Made by a program: the position numbers and the translations under genes. Below the pieces are notes generated by a model. It saw nothing but the letters and a program-made list of their open reading frames with translations. It had not been told where the DNA came from and ran no database searches. A stretch of DNA of 13,356 bases from Microcaldota archaeon (GTDB lineage Archaea; Micrarchaeota; Micrarchaeia; Micrarchaeales; Micrarchaeaceae): the NCBI GenBank assembly GCA_021793035.1, contig JAJYTM010000013.1:1-13356 (forward strand), given 5' to 3'. The stretch's first letter is position 1. Each line of letters starts with the position of its first letter. Below, in pieces: positions 1-5,971 of the stretch.

Positions 1-57
1 TATCTCTATGAATGCGTTGACCGATTCCGGGGCGTCCTTGCCTGCGTCCAATTTCAT
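1..57 (-). CDS. ppa: Inorganic pyrophosphatase, N-terminal fragment (family I)
   Basis: This is the 5' end of a gene that runs out of the window; 19 codons are visible, from an ATG at 57. The peptide reads MKLDAGKDAPESVNAFIEI. The segment GKDAPE..N..IEI matches the start of soluble family I inorganic pyrophosphatases, where the next residues are usually PKGS and begin the first beta strand. The enzyme hydrolyses pyrophosphate in the cytoplasm and so drives biosynthetic reactions forward. A TATA-like element on the minus strand at 89-96 predicts a start site only a few bases before the ATG, so the message should have a very short leader. The gene follows the 194-aa gene on the same strand but probably also has its own promoter. 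The assignment rests on a short but characteristic stretch. Confidence 0.8.
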   Translation of the reverse strand, partial: MKLDAGKDAPESVNAFIEI

Positions 58-88
58 CCAATCACTGTATTATTATCGCAGATAAATG

Positions 89-96
89 TTTATATA
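89..96 (-). promoter_or_regulatory. TATA box for the pyrophosphatase gene
   Basis: The minus strand reads TATATAAA here, 32 to 39 bases upstream of the pyrophosphatase ATG. That spacing predicts transcription starting close to the start codon. The element overlaps the final Ile codon and TAA stop of the upstream 194-aa gene. It is a consensus-like archaeal TATA box; no experiment supports it. Confidence 0.55.
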
Positions 97-674
97 GATT
101 CGCCGCTGCTCTTCGCTCCTTTATGCGAGGCTATTGCTTCCTTCACTATGCCCGCGTCCTCTTCTCCCAAGTATTCCATTATCTTCTTGCTGCCCGCTGC
201 GAACTCCATGGCCTCGCGCCTTCCGTCTTCGTCTATTGTGCTGGCAAGGAGGTCGGCAGGCTTAACGCCCTTCGGGCCATGGTCCATGCTGCTGGCCCAT
301 TCGTTGAATATGTCTGAATAGTCCATGAGCATGGATATCTGTGTGACTGCCAGCAGGAACTTCCTCATTGATTCTAGCCTGCCTACGAATTCCGGATCGA
401 GCTTGGCCTTGTCAGAATCCTTTATGCTCATGTAGCTCTTGTACCTTTCGCGTATCTCGTCGGCCCTGTGCCTCAGGTTGTCTATTACGAACATCTTCTT
501 CTCTACGTCCTCGCTGCCTTCCTGCGCCGTCACCATGCTGCCCTGTATGTCTATCCTCTTTTCCTTGATTTCCTGCTCCAGCGTATCCAGCGCTTCCGCT
601 ACCAGCTCTTCCTTTATGCTAAGGAGTATGTCCTGGCAGTAGAGCCAGGTGGGCACTTCGTGATTCTCTGCCAT
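90..674 (-). CDS. Unassigned helical acidic protein, 194 aa
   Basis: I do not recognise this family. The protein is soluble by eye, rich in Glu, Lys, Asp and Ala, and looks almost entirely alpha-helical. Residues about 12-60 are strongly charged with heptad-like spacing (KEELVAEALDTLEQEIKEKR), suggesting a helical hairpin or coiled coil. A second helical block around 95-135 is more hydrophobic and Met-rich. The C-terminal tail is Lys/Ser/Gly rich. There is no signal peptide, membrane segment, Cys cluster or nucleotide-binding motif. The ATG at 674 lies 19 bases after the stop of the 119-aa gene on the same strand, so the two are probably co-transcribed. The coding composition resembles its neighbours. 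A structural or adaptor role is possible but not shown. Confidence 0.75.
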   Translation of the reverse strand: MAENHEVPTWLYCQDILLSIKEELVAEALDTLEQEIKEKRIDIQGSMVTAQEGSEDVEKKMFVIDNLRHRADEIRERYKSYMSIKDSDKAKLDPEFVGRLESMRKFLLAVTQISMLMDYSDIFNEWASSMDHGPKGVKPADLLASTIDEDGRREAMEFAAGSKKIMEYLGEEDAGIVKEAIASHKGAKSSGESI

Positions 675-693
675 TGATTGACCCTGTTGCCAG

Positions 694-1053
694 CTATACG
701 CACGGGATGCTGGCCTTGCTCTCTATGCGCTCAGCTATTACGCCCTCTTCGTCGTAGACGTATGTGGTAATGTTGACCGTGTACGTGTCCGGGAAGTTGT
801 TCGGCCTGGTGTATATTTTTATCTTCTTTTCGAGCTTGCCCAAAGGCTTGAGTATGCCAACGCGCGTCTTTCCCATGTTCAGCTCTATGTCGTGCGCAAG
901 GCTCAGCGGCGGCTTCACGGATACCTCGCTCTCGCACCAATAGTTCTTGCTGCGGTCTATATTCTCTATTCCTAGCACCAGCATGGCCTCGTTCCTCGCG
1001 TTGGCCTTCAGCTTCTCCGGGTCGAATCTTACGCTTATGTTTGTTATAGGCAT
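694..1053 (-). CDS. Unassigned small beta-rich protein, 119 aa
   Basis: This family is not recognised. The sequence alternates short hydrophobic strands and turns (ISVRFDP, AMLVLGIEN, IKIYTRPN, YTVNITTYVYDEEG), a pattern typical of a beta-sandwich or Ig-like domain. The segment LGKLEKKIKIYTRPNNFPDTY resembles the strand-and-loop edge of CARDB-like folds, but that is only an impression. There is no signal peptide or membrane helix, so it is probably cytoplasmic. The ATG at 1053 is preceded by GGTG at 1061-1064 on the minus strand, a reasonable ribosome binding site with 7 bases of spacing. A competing ORF from the out-of-frame ATG at 1066 is a shadow. It is the first gene of a probable operon with the 194-aa gene. 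Confidence 0.75.
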   Translation of the reverse strand: MPITNISVRFDPEKLKANARNEAMLVLGIENIDRSKNYWCESEVSVKPPLSLAHDIELNMGKTRVGILKPLGKLEKKIKIYTRPNNFPDTYTVNITTYVYDEEGVIAERIESKASIPCV

Positions 1054-1140
1054 GTAAATGCACCATGCGCGCCCGCCCGAGCATTATGCCGTAGCGAGCG
1101 CATTCCACAAAATGTACGACAAGCAAACTTTGCTAAATGA

Positions 1141-1148
1141 TTATATAT
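1141..1148. promoter_or_regulatory. TATA-like element in the divergent 1054-1189 spacer
   Basis: The sequence TTATATAT lies about 42 to 49 bases before the winged-helix ATG at 1190, which predicts a leader of roughly 20 bases carrying GGTCAT at 1181-1186 as a weak ribosome binding site. Because the core is nearly palindromic it also reads as TATA on the minus strand, where it could serve the 119-aa gene with a leader of about 60 bases. The rest of the 136-base spacer holds a GC-rich stretch around 1065-1100 and nothing else I recognise. Confidence 0.45.
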
Positions 1149-1189
1149 GATAATGAATAAAAAGCTTAGTTGGCAATATAGGTCATGTT

Positions 1190-1654
1190 ATGCCTGCCAA
1201 GCTCAACGAATCGAAGTTCATAGAGAATGAAGTGACGCTAAGGGACCTAAGGATAAGCAAGGAGGTCACCGAGACCCGCAGGTCTCTTGTCCGCTGGCTG
1301 GCCCTGTCGCTTGGAGTCATAAATCCGGGCGAGTCGCGTCTCTCGGCAATAGAGGTGCTCGACGGCATACTCTACTTCCAGTTCAAGCTCAACAGGGATC
1401 CGACAGTATCCGATCTGCTTGACTACATAGAGAAGTCATGGGGGCCCATAAATGAGAAGACCCTTAGGTACCACCTGCTGCAGCTCAAGAAGACGAATAT
1501 AATAAAGAACTCGAAGAGCAAGTACTACATATCCGACCCGAGCATAGGCGAGAGGTATGACGAAAAGGCCTGGGTGAACAGCTATTTCAACGAGATGCTC
1601 GATCCCATAAAGGAGAAGATAATATACGCGCTAAAGGAACTGAAGAACAGGTGA
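1190..1654 (+). CDS. Winged-helix DNA-binding-like protein, 154 aa
   Basis: This is a probable transcription regulator or DNA-binding adaptor. Residues about 50-118 fit a winged helix-turn-helix. A helix at 52-66 is followed by DPTVSDLLDYI at 70-80, then NEKTLRYHLLQLKKTNII at 88-105 as the likely recognition helix region, and a short beta wing (NSKSKYYISDP) at 107-117. The order resembles ArsR/MarR/PadR-like domains, but no specific family is assigned. The N-terminal 45 residues are charged and helical, and the C-terminal 35 residues form a further helix that may dimerise. There is no ligand-binding Cys or His cluster. The ATG at 1190 follows a TATA box at 1141-1148. Its TGA is 4 bases before the next ATG, so it is co-transcribed with the surface protein gene, which may be its functional partner. 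Confidence 0.8.
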   Translation: MPAKLNESKFIENEVTLRDLRISKEVTETRRSLVRWLALSLGVINPGESRLSAIEVLDGILYFQFKLNRDPTVSDLLDYIEKSWGPINEKTLRYHLLQLKKTNIIKNSKSKYYISDPSIGERYDEKAWVNSYFNEMLDPIKEKIIYALKELKNR

Positions 1655-1658
1655 TGCA

Positions 1659-3335
1659 ATGGCTTTAAACAGAAATGTCATATTCTATCTTGCAGTGGCT
1701 GTGATCGTCATAGCCATAATATACGTGCTTGCCTCGGCATTGATACATCCTGCATATAGCATAGACGTTCATCTGTACAATTCAAGCGGTGCGAATCTGT
1801 ATCCGTTCAACACCACGGACTTCGCCATAGTGATAAACAATACAGGAAGCTATGGAGTGCACGACATGCTCGTCGGCTTTTACATCGATGGATCGGCTCT
1901 GCACCTATACAACGCATCAATACCTGCGCACAAGAGCGCGGTGATATATACCAATTACACTTATACGGCCAATGGAACATACTCGTTCTCGGCAATAGCC
2001 GACCCAGGGCATGTCATTGATATACCTTACAGGGGAGCTGCAACAGCTTCGATAACAATGAATGTAAGCCAGAACGAGTCTGGCCAGGCTTATTCGTCCA
2101 TGCCGAACAAAGGCATCGTATCCTCGTACAATTTCACCCTCATGCAGAATACCGGGCCGGTGCTCGCAGAGCTGTCAAGCGAATATAACGTCAGCAGGAT
2201 AAACTCGCTGCTGGTTCCCAATAAAACAGTGATTAATAGCATCATGTCCGACCTTTATGGCACTCTGAACTCCGTGCATGGTGCGGCTGTGCGCTACTCA
2301 AACAGCTCGTCTGCATACGCGCTTTGGCTCCAGGGCACAGGAGGGCCTGGCGTAATCGATAAAATCCTAGGCAGCTTCGGGTACAACAGCATTTCAGAAT
2401 CTGATGGAGTACAAATGTTTGATCTCGGCAACGGCACAAGCGCATGCGTATCGTTTTCGGGAGGCTGGACAAAGATGGTATCTTACCATTCCGCTGGCAG
2501 CGCCACATGCGCATCATTGAACTCTGTGTATGCACCAACTCGTTCCGCAGAGGTGTACGCAGCAATGAACAGCTCCGCGCATTTCATTGACCACGTGAGC
2601 AGGTTCTTCTATAATACCTCCGCAGCCGGCTTTTCGTACCTTGGCAATACCTTTGGAGAAGGCAACGGCAGCATATCAGGCTCAAACATATTCCAGAACA
2701 ATTATGGCATATTCATAAGCTATATCAATAGGGTATCCACCAACAACAGCAATCCTGGAAGGTGCTTCGGCTTGCTTTCGAACAACAGCGCAGTATGCTC
2801 GGTGTATATCCTGCAGGCAGCCGGCATCAATGCTCCTGTATCGCTAGTCAAATCTGAGGAGCTCACAAACAACTATAGGATAGAGATGTACTCGTTCGTA
2901 AACTCTTCGGAGGCGGTTGACGCCCACCTAAATGCCTATGACCTGATAAAGTCATTGAATATTAGCCAGTCGCCCCTGCTGTGGAAGAGCGCCTTCAACG
3001 ACACATGCTCCATACCGATAAATGGAATATCGTGCGGGATAATAGAATTCAACTACACCAGCAACACTGCGAGCATGAACATAACAAACAACCGTAACAC
3101 AAGCCTGAGGCTCAATTACGACTCATGCTACATATCAGGGCTGCGTGCGAATGAGACCGTAAACCGCACCATAGCTCCGCACTCGAGCATAAGCCAGGGC
3201 GTGAAGTGCTACAATATACCAATACCTCTGCTGAGCGCTGTGACCAGCTACAACCTGTACATGAACTACACGCTTGACAACAGGACTGGCAGCGCATATG
3301 GAGCGCTGAACGTGACCAACGAGGGCTATCCGTGA
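1659..3335 (+). CDS. Secreted membrane-anchored sequon-rich surface protein, 558 aa
   Basis: The protein begins with a short basic N-terminus and a hydrophobic segment at about residues 8-29 that acts as a signal anchor or uncleaved signal peptide, so the rest should lie outside the cell. Residues about 33-130 form a beta-rich domain resembling CARDB/Ig-like adhesion modules (DFAIVINNTGSYGVHDMLVG). The remainder, rich in Ser, Asn, Tyr and Gly, is not recognised. By hand count there are about 29 N-X-S/T sequons across the chain, which is very dense. There are eight Cys residues, all in the second half from about residue 268 on, which would allow four disulfides. No C-terminal anchor is visible. 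It starts 4 bases after the winged-helix gene and runs convergently into the 88-aa gene with one base between stops. The function is unknown; a surface or cell-envelope component is the best reading. Confidence 0.85.
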   Translation: MALNRNVIFYLAVAVIVIAIIYVLASALIHPAYSIDVHLYNSSGANLYPFNTTDFAIVINNTGSYGVHDMLVGFYIDGSALHLYNASIPAHKSAVIYTNYTYTANGTYSFSAIADPGHVIDIPYRGAATASITMNVSQNESGQAYSSMPNKGIVSSYNFTLMQNTGPVLAELSSEYNVSRINSLLVPNKTVINSIMSDLYGTLNSVHGAAVRYSNSSSAYALWLQGTGGPGVIDKILGSFGYNSISESDGVQMFDLGNGTSACVSFSGGWTKMVSYHSAGSATCASLNSVYAPTRSAEVYAAMNSSAHFIDHVSRFFYNTSAAGFSYLGNTFGEGNGSISGSNIFQNNYGIFISYINRVSTNNSNPGRCFGLLSNNSAVCSVYILQAAGINAPVSLVKSEELTNNYRIEMYSFVNSSEAVDAHLNAYDLIKSLNISQSPLLWKSAFNDTCSIPINGISCGIIEFNYTSNTASMNITNNRNTSLRLNYDSCYISGLRANETVNRTIAPHSSISQGVKCYNIPIPLLSAVTSYNLYMNYTLDNRTGSAYGALNVTNEGYP

Positions 3336-3336
3336 T

Positions 3337-3603
3337 TCATAGGCCTATGAAGTCCTTTGCGCCGCTGCCCTCCGGGAAAGCGCGCCGCCCTTCAGCCTCA
3401 ACAGGCAGCCCCGTTTCATTCGCCACGCGGGCGAGCTCGCTCGCATCGAGCATCCTGTTTGAGTAGAGCTCTACGAATTCGGCATTGCCGATCTTTACCC
3501 TCTTCACCTTGAACACCTGATATTGCTGCATTCCGGCTCTCTTTACTTTTATCCTTGCCTGCCCAGATGCAATTATGCTCTTTGCGTTAGCGCTAAGGTC
3601 CAT
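3337..3603 (-). CDS. Unassigned small protein, 88 aa
   Basis: This short protein is not recognised. It is basic in the first half, with probable beta strands (ARIKVKRAG, YQVFKVKRVKIG, AEFVELYS), and has one helix followed by a Gly/Pro-containing tail in the second half (DASELARVANETGLPV, then AFPEGSGAKDFIGL). It has no Cys, signal peptide or membrane segment. The pattern of strands with many Lys and Arg could suit nucleic-acid binding, but this is only a guess. It is transcribed toward the surface protein gene and divergently from nuoH. The AT-rich stretch at 3613-3627 lies only 10 to 24 bases before the ATG, so the transcript would be leaderless or nearly so. Codon use is like its neighbours, which supports a real gene. 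Confidence 0.65.
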   Translation of the reverse strand: MDLSANAKSIIASGQARIKVKRAGMQQYQVFKVKRVKIGNAEFVELYSNRMLDASELARVANETGLPVEAEGRRAFPEGSGAKDFIGL

Positions 3604-3612
3604 GTAGAATCA

Positions 3613-3627
3613 CTAATTATATTTATT
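3613..3627. promoter_or_regulatory. AT-rich divergent promoter element between the 88-aa gene and nuoH
   Basis: The sequence CTAATTATATTTATT contains TATA-like matches on both strands and is the only such stretch in the 99-base spacer 3604-3702. For nuoH it would give a leader of roughly 55 bases. For the 88-aa gene it sits very close to the ATG, which implies leaderless transcription or a start slightly inside the predicted gene. The remaining spacer shows nothing else except a weak GGTAAT at 3694-3699 just before the nuoH ATG. Confidence 0.4.
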
Positions 3628-3702
3628 ACATCAAGCACAAAAGAATTTAGGCATTGCATGTCATAGCACTTCAGGCAAAAAAGCGCGGCATTTGGTAATC
3701 AT

Positions 3703-4740
3703 ATGTATATCGACTCGGGTTTCATAAGCCAGGTATTTGCATACTCGTATGCGTTGCTGAAGCCCTCCGTAGGCGCATTCTATGCGGAGGCGCTCTCGCT
3801 TCTCTCTGCCTTCATAGTCTTTGCTGTACTTCTCGGAATATTGATAGTGGGGTTCGTTTACCTCTTTGGATGGGGCGAAAGGAAGTTCATGGCAAGGGTG
3901 CATTCCAGGCACGGGCCGACATATGTAGGCAAGTTCGGGATATTGCAGAACATGGCTGATGTGATTAAACTCCTGTCAAAGGAGAATATAACTCCGGACA
4001 ATGCCGACAAGCCGCTCTACGGCCTGGTTCTCCCGCTGCTGTACGCGATGTTCGTTGTGATGCTTGCATTCATACCGATAACAGGCACTTTCGTAGGTAT
4101 AAACGCCACGCTGGGCCTCCTGGTTGTTTTCCTGCTGCTGTCGTTCTCGCCGCTGATAATGTTTCTGGCAGGATGGACGAGCGGCAACAAGTTCGCTTCG
4201 ATAAGCGCGCAGAGGTCCGTTATAACCATGGTGAGCTACGAGCTGCCCATGCTCTTCGTCGTCGTAGCAGTAGCGATGCTCGCGCACAGCTACAACCTCA
4301 TATCCATAGTCAATGCGCAGAGCGGCATGTGGTTTGGCATACTCATGCCCATAGGGCTGGTCGTGTTCTTCACAGTGATGCTCGCAGAGCTTGAGAGGCC
4401 GCCGTTCGACCTGCGCGAAGCGGACAACGAGCTCATAGCAGGATGGCTGACGGATGTGAGCGCACCTTACTACGGCCTGGCACTGTTCCTCGATTACACA
4501 CGCATGTTCGTAGGCTCGCTGCTGATCTCGCTGCTGTTTCTTGGTGGATGGCTCGGACCGGTCCTGCCTGCTGCGTTTTGGATGATACTGAAGGTGGTGC
4601 TTGTCACAATATTCATAATAGTGCTCAGGACATCGATGCTCAGGATGAGGCTCGACAGGGTGATACGCACAGGCTGGCTATACCTCCTGCCGCTGTCGCT
4701 GCTGAACGTGCTCATAACTTTCGTGGTGTTTGTCAAGTGA
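3703..4740 (+). CDS. nuoH: NADH-quinone oxidoreductase-type complex I subunit H
   Basis: NuoH is the membrane subunit that joins the peripheral arm to the proton-pumping arm and forms part of the quinone chamber. The family signatures are clear: ERKFMARVHSRHGP at 60-72, followed by the G-L-Q/N-x-x-A-D-x-x-K-L-L-x-K-E segment (80-94); RSVITMVSYELPM at 171-183 with the conserved Glu180; ERPPFDLREADNELIAGW at 231-248; and a C-terminal R-x-x-x-L-R-x-R-x-D segment followed by LLPLSLLN at 328-335. About eight membrane segments are visible and the length is normal (345 aa). It is the first gene of the nuoH-N cluster. Notably, nuoA, B, C and D do not precede it, since the gene upstream is on the opposite strand. 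The same family includes the H-like subunits of F420H2 dehydrogenases and membrane hydrogenases, but the gene order here supports a complex I-like enzyme. Confidence 0.96.
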   Translation: MYIDSGFISQVFAYSYALLKPSVGAFYAEALSLLSAFIVFAVLLGILIVGFVYLFGWGERKFMARVHSRHGPTYVGKFGILQNMADVIKLLSKENITPDNADKPLYGLVLPLLYAMFVVMLAFIPITGTFVGINATLGLLVVFLLLSFSPLIMFLAGWTSGNKFASISAQRSVITMVSYELPMLFVVVAVAMLAHSYNLISIVNAQSGMWFGILMPIGLVVFFTVMLAELERPPFDLREADNELIAGWLTDVSAPYYGLALFLDYTRMFVGSLLISLLFLGGWLGPVLPAAFWMILKVVLVTIFIIVLRTSMLRMRLDRVIRTGWLYLLPLSLLNVLITFVVFVK

Positions 4741-4772
4741 TGATATATTTGGTGCTGAATGAGGGAAGATAG

Positions 4773-4781
4773 CATATAAAG
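4773..4781 (+). promoter_or_regulatory. Possible internal TATA box before nuoI
   Basis: The 67-base gap between nuoH and nuoI is the largest in the cluster and contains CATATAAAG, 27 to 35 bases before the nuoI ATG. That spacing would start transcription almost at the start codon. The match resembles the TATA box before the TBP-like gene. It could give separate expression of nuoI-N, but it may also be a chance AT-rich stretch. Confidence 0.4.
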
Positions 4782-4807
4782 TTTGCCAGACATGTAGGAA
4801 TGATGGA

Positions 4808-5173
4808 ATGGTATTCGTAAAATCGATAGGGCGTGCGGTCAAGGCGCTTGCGCGTGGCCCGAGTACGCTTCAGTATCCCGAGGACAGGGAGTCCATAGCC
4901 GACAACTACAGGGGCATACACAAGCTTGACATGAAGACCTGCATAAGCTGCGGCGCATGCGCGCGCATATGCCCGAACCAGACGATAACAATGGTCGACG
5001 TGGAGACGGAGAAGGGTACAAAGAAGATGCCAGAAGTGAACCTGGAGAGGTGCCTGTTCTGCGACCTGTGCGAGGAGGTATGCCCTACGAAATGCCTTAT
5101 ACTATCCAAGGATTACAGCTTCGAGAAATATGACAGGAGGGAATATGTGCTCAGGCCCGAGGACTTGAAATAA
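4808..5173 (+). CDS. nuoI: Complex I ferredoxin-like subunit I (2 x [4Fe-4S])
   Basis: NuoI carries electrons through two tetranuclear iron-sulfur clusters toward cluster N2 and the quinone site. Two complete motifs are present: CISCGACARICP with Cys45, 48, 51 and 55, and CLFCDLCEEVCP with Cys82, 85, 88 and 92. Both have the C-x2-C-x2-C-x3-C-P arrangement. An additional Cys96 follows the second motif. At 121 aa it is shorter than typical bacterial NuoI, with a short amphipathic N-terminal segment (VKSIGRAVKALARG) that matches the membrane-surface helices of the family. The ATG at 4808 is the only in-frame start near the motif region, and the 15-base gap to nuoJ supports co-transcription. No NuoE, F or G gene follows, as is usual for archaeal complex I. 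Confidence 0.95.
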   Translation: MVFVKSIGRAVKALARGPSTLQYPEDRESIADNYRGIHKLDMKTCISCGACARICPNQTITMVDVETEKGTKKMPEVNLERCLFCDLCEEVCPTKCLILSKDYSFEKYDRREYVLRPEDLK

Positions 5174-5188
5174 GATTAGTGTGGTTGT

Positions 5189-5671
5189 GTGTTGGCCCTG
5201 ATGGATTTGATTTTCTTCGCAGTAGCAGTATTTGAGGTTGCATCCGTAATAGCGGTTTTCAAGCTCAAGGACATACTGCATGCTGCGATAGCCCTCGCCA
5301 CTGTATTTTTTGCCAACTCGATCATGTTCCTCCTGATAGACCAGGATCTTCTGGCGATATTGCAGCTATTCATAATGATAGGAGGCGTATCGACGTACAT
5401 ATTCGTTGGCGTAGCTTCTGGGAGCTTTTCGCGCTTCAAGCACACCTCATACATAGGGCTGGCAGTGATATCGGCAATACTGGCGGCGGTCCTCCTCTAC
5501 CCGCTCGTGGCGCTGGGTTCTTCCGCAACTGTCAGCAATGCGCTGACCGAAAGCGAGATATCGGAGGGCATGTCTTCGTCTATACAATACTTTTACTTCA
5601 TAGCGATATTCATATTCGCAGTATCCATAGGCGCCGTTATAGTAATGAAAAGGATAGGTGGCAAAAAATGA
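5189..5671 (+). CDS. nuoJ: Complex I membrane subunit J
   Basis: NuoJ is an ND6-like antenna subunit that links NuoH with NuoK in the membrane arm. The protein has about five membrane helices, with the conserved central stretch LLAILQLFIMIGGVSTYIFV at about 54-73 matching the third-helix region of the family (usually L-x-x-x-Q-x-x-V-Y-x-G). The usual Tyr of the VYxGG segment appears to be Met63 here. A polar loop of about 20 residues (about 110-130) precedes the last helix. The listed start is GTG at 5189; an in-frame ATG at 5201 removing four residues is equally plausible. The stop overlaps the nuoK start by four bases (ATGA), a sign of translational coupling. Confidence 0.9.
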   Translation: MLALMDLIFFAVAVFEVASVIAVFKLKDILHAAIALATVFFANSIMFLLIDQDLLAILQLFIMIGGVSTYIFVGVASGSFSRFKHTSYIGLAVISAILAAVLLYPLVALGSSATVSNALTESEISEGMSSSIQYFYFIAIFIFAVSIGAVIVMKRIGGKK

Positions 5672-5967
5672 TATTTATATATCTGCTCGGCCTGAGCTTG
5701 ATTCTGTTCGCCATAGGCATAGCGGGGATATCCTCGAGCAGGCACTTCATAGTTATGATGTTCTCGGTAGAGATAGTGCTGGTAGCTGCTGCGCTTCTCG
5801 CGGCTTCGGTATTCAGCTATCTGGGCATTGGCAGCATTCTGCTGCTGCTGTTCACAGTGTGGGCAGTTGCTGCTGCAGAGGTGGTAGTTGCGATATCGCT
5901 TTATCAGTACATGGTCAAGGCAGAGGTGAGCCTTGACGTATCTAAGCTTTCGAAATTGAGGGAGTGA
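5668..5967 (+). CDS. nuoK: Complex I membrane subunit K
   Basis: NuoK is a three-helix, MrpC/ND4L-like subunit contributing to the proton path next to NuoJ and NuoN. At 99 aa it has the normal family length. The two buried acidic residues that matter for proton translocation are present: Glu35 in FSVEIVL and Glu71 in AVAAAEVVV, corresponding to Glu36 and Glu72 of E. coli NuoK. The first helix segment LILFAIGIAGISSSRHFI aligns with the family pattern of G-L-x-G followed by Arg. The ATG at 5668 overlaps the nuoJ stop. The gene end carries GGAG, which doubles as the ribosome binding site for nuoL. Confidence 0.95.
   Translation: MIFIYLLGLSLILFAIGIAGISSSRHFIVMMFSVEIVLVAAALLAASVFSYLGIGSILLLLFTVWAVAAAEVVVAISLYQYMVKAEVSLDVSKLSKLRE
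5961..5967 (+). promoter_or_regulatory. Shine-Dalgarno site for nuoL inside the nuoK 3' end
   Basis: GGAGTGA at the last codons of nuoK is a good match to the archaeal anti-Shine-Dalgarno sequence and lies 4 bases from the nuoL ATG, counted from the end of the motif. It supports the ATG at 5972 as the start. Confidence 0.55.
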
Positions 5968-5971
5968 ATCG

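Noticed and set aside
731..1126. 131-codon minus-strand frame starting upstream of the 119-aa gene
   Set aside because: It overlaps the better 119-aa frame, is Arg/His-rich and lacks plausible fold features. The 119-aa gene has a suitable GGTG site.
1271..1286. GAGACC-CGCA-GGTCTC inverted repeat
   Set aside because: It is a 6-bp perfect repeat inside the winged-helix coding sequence, encoding ordinary residues, and is probably chance.
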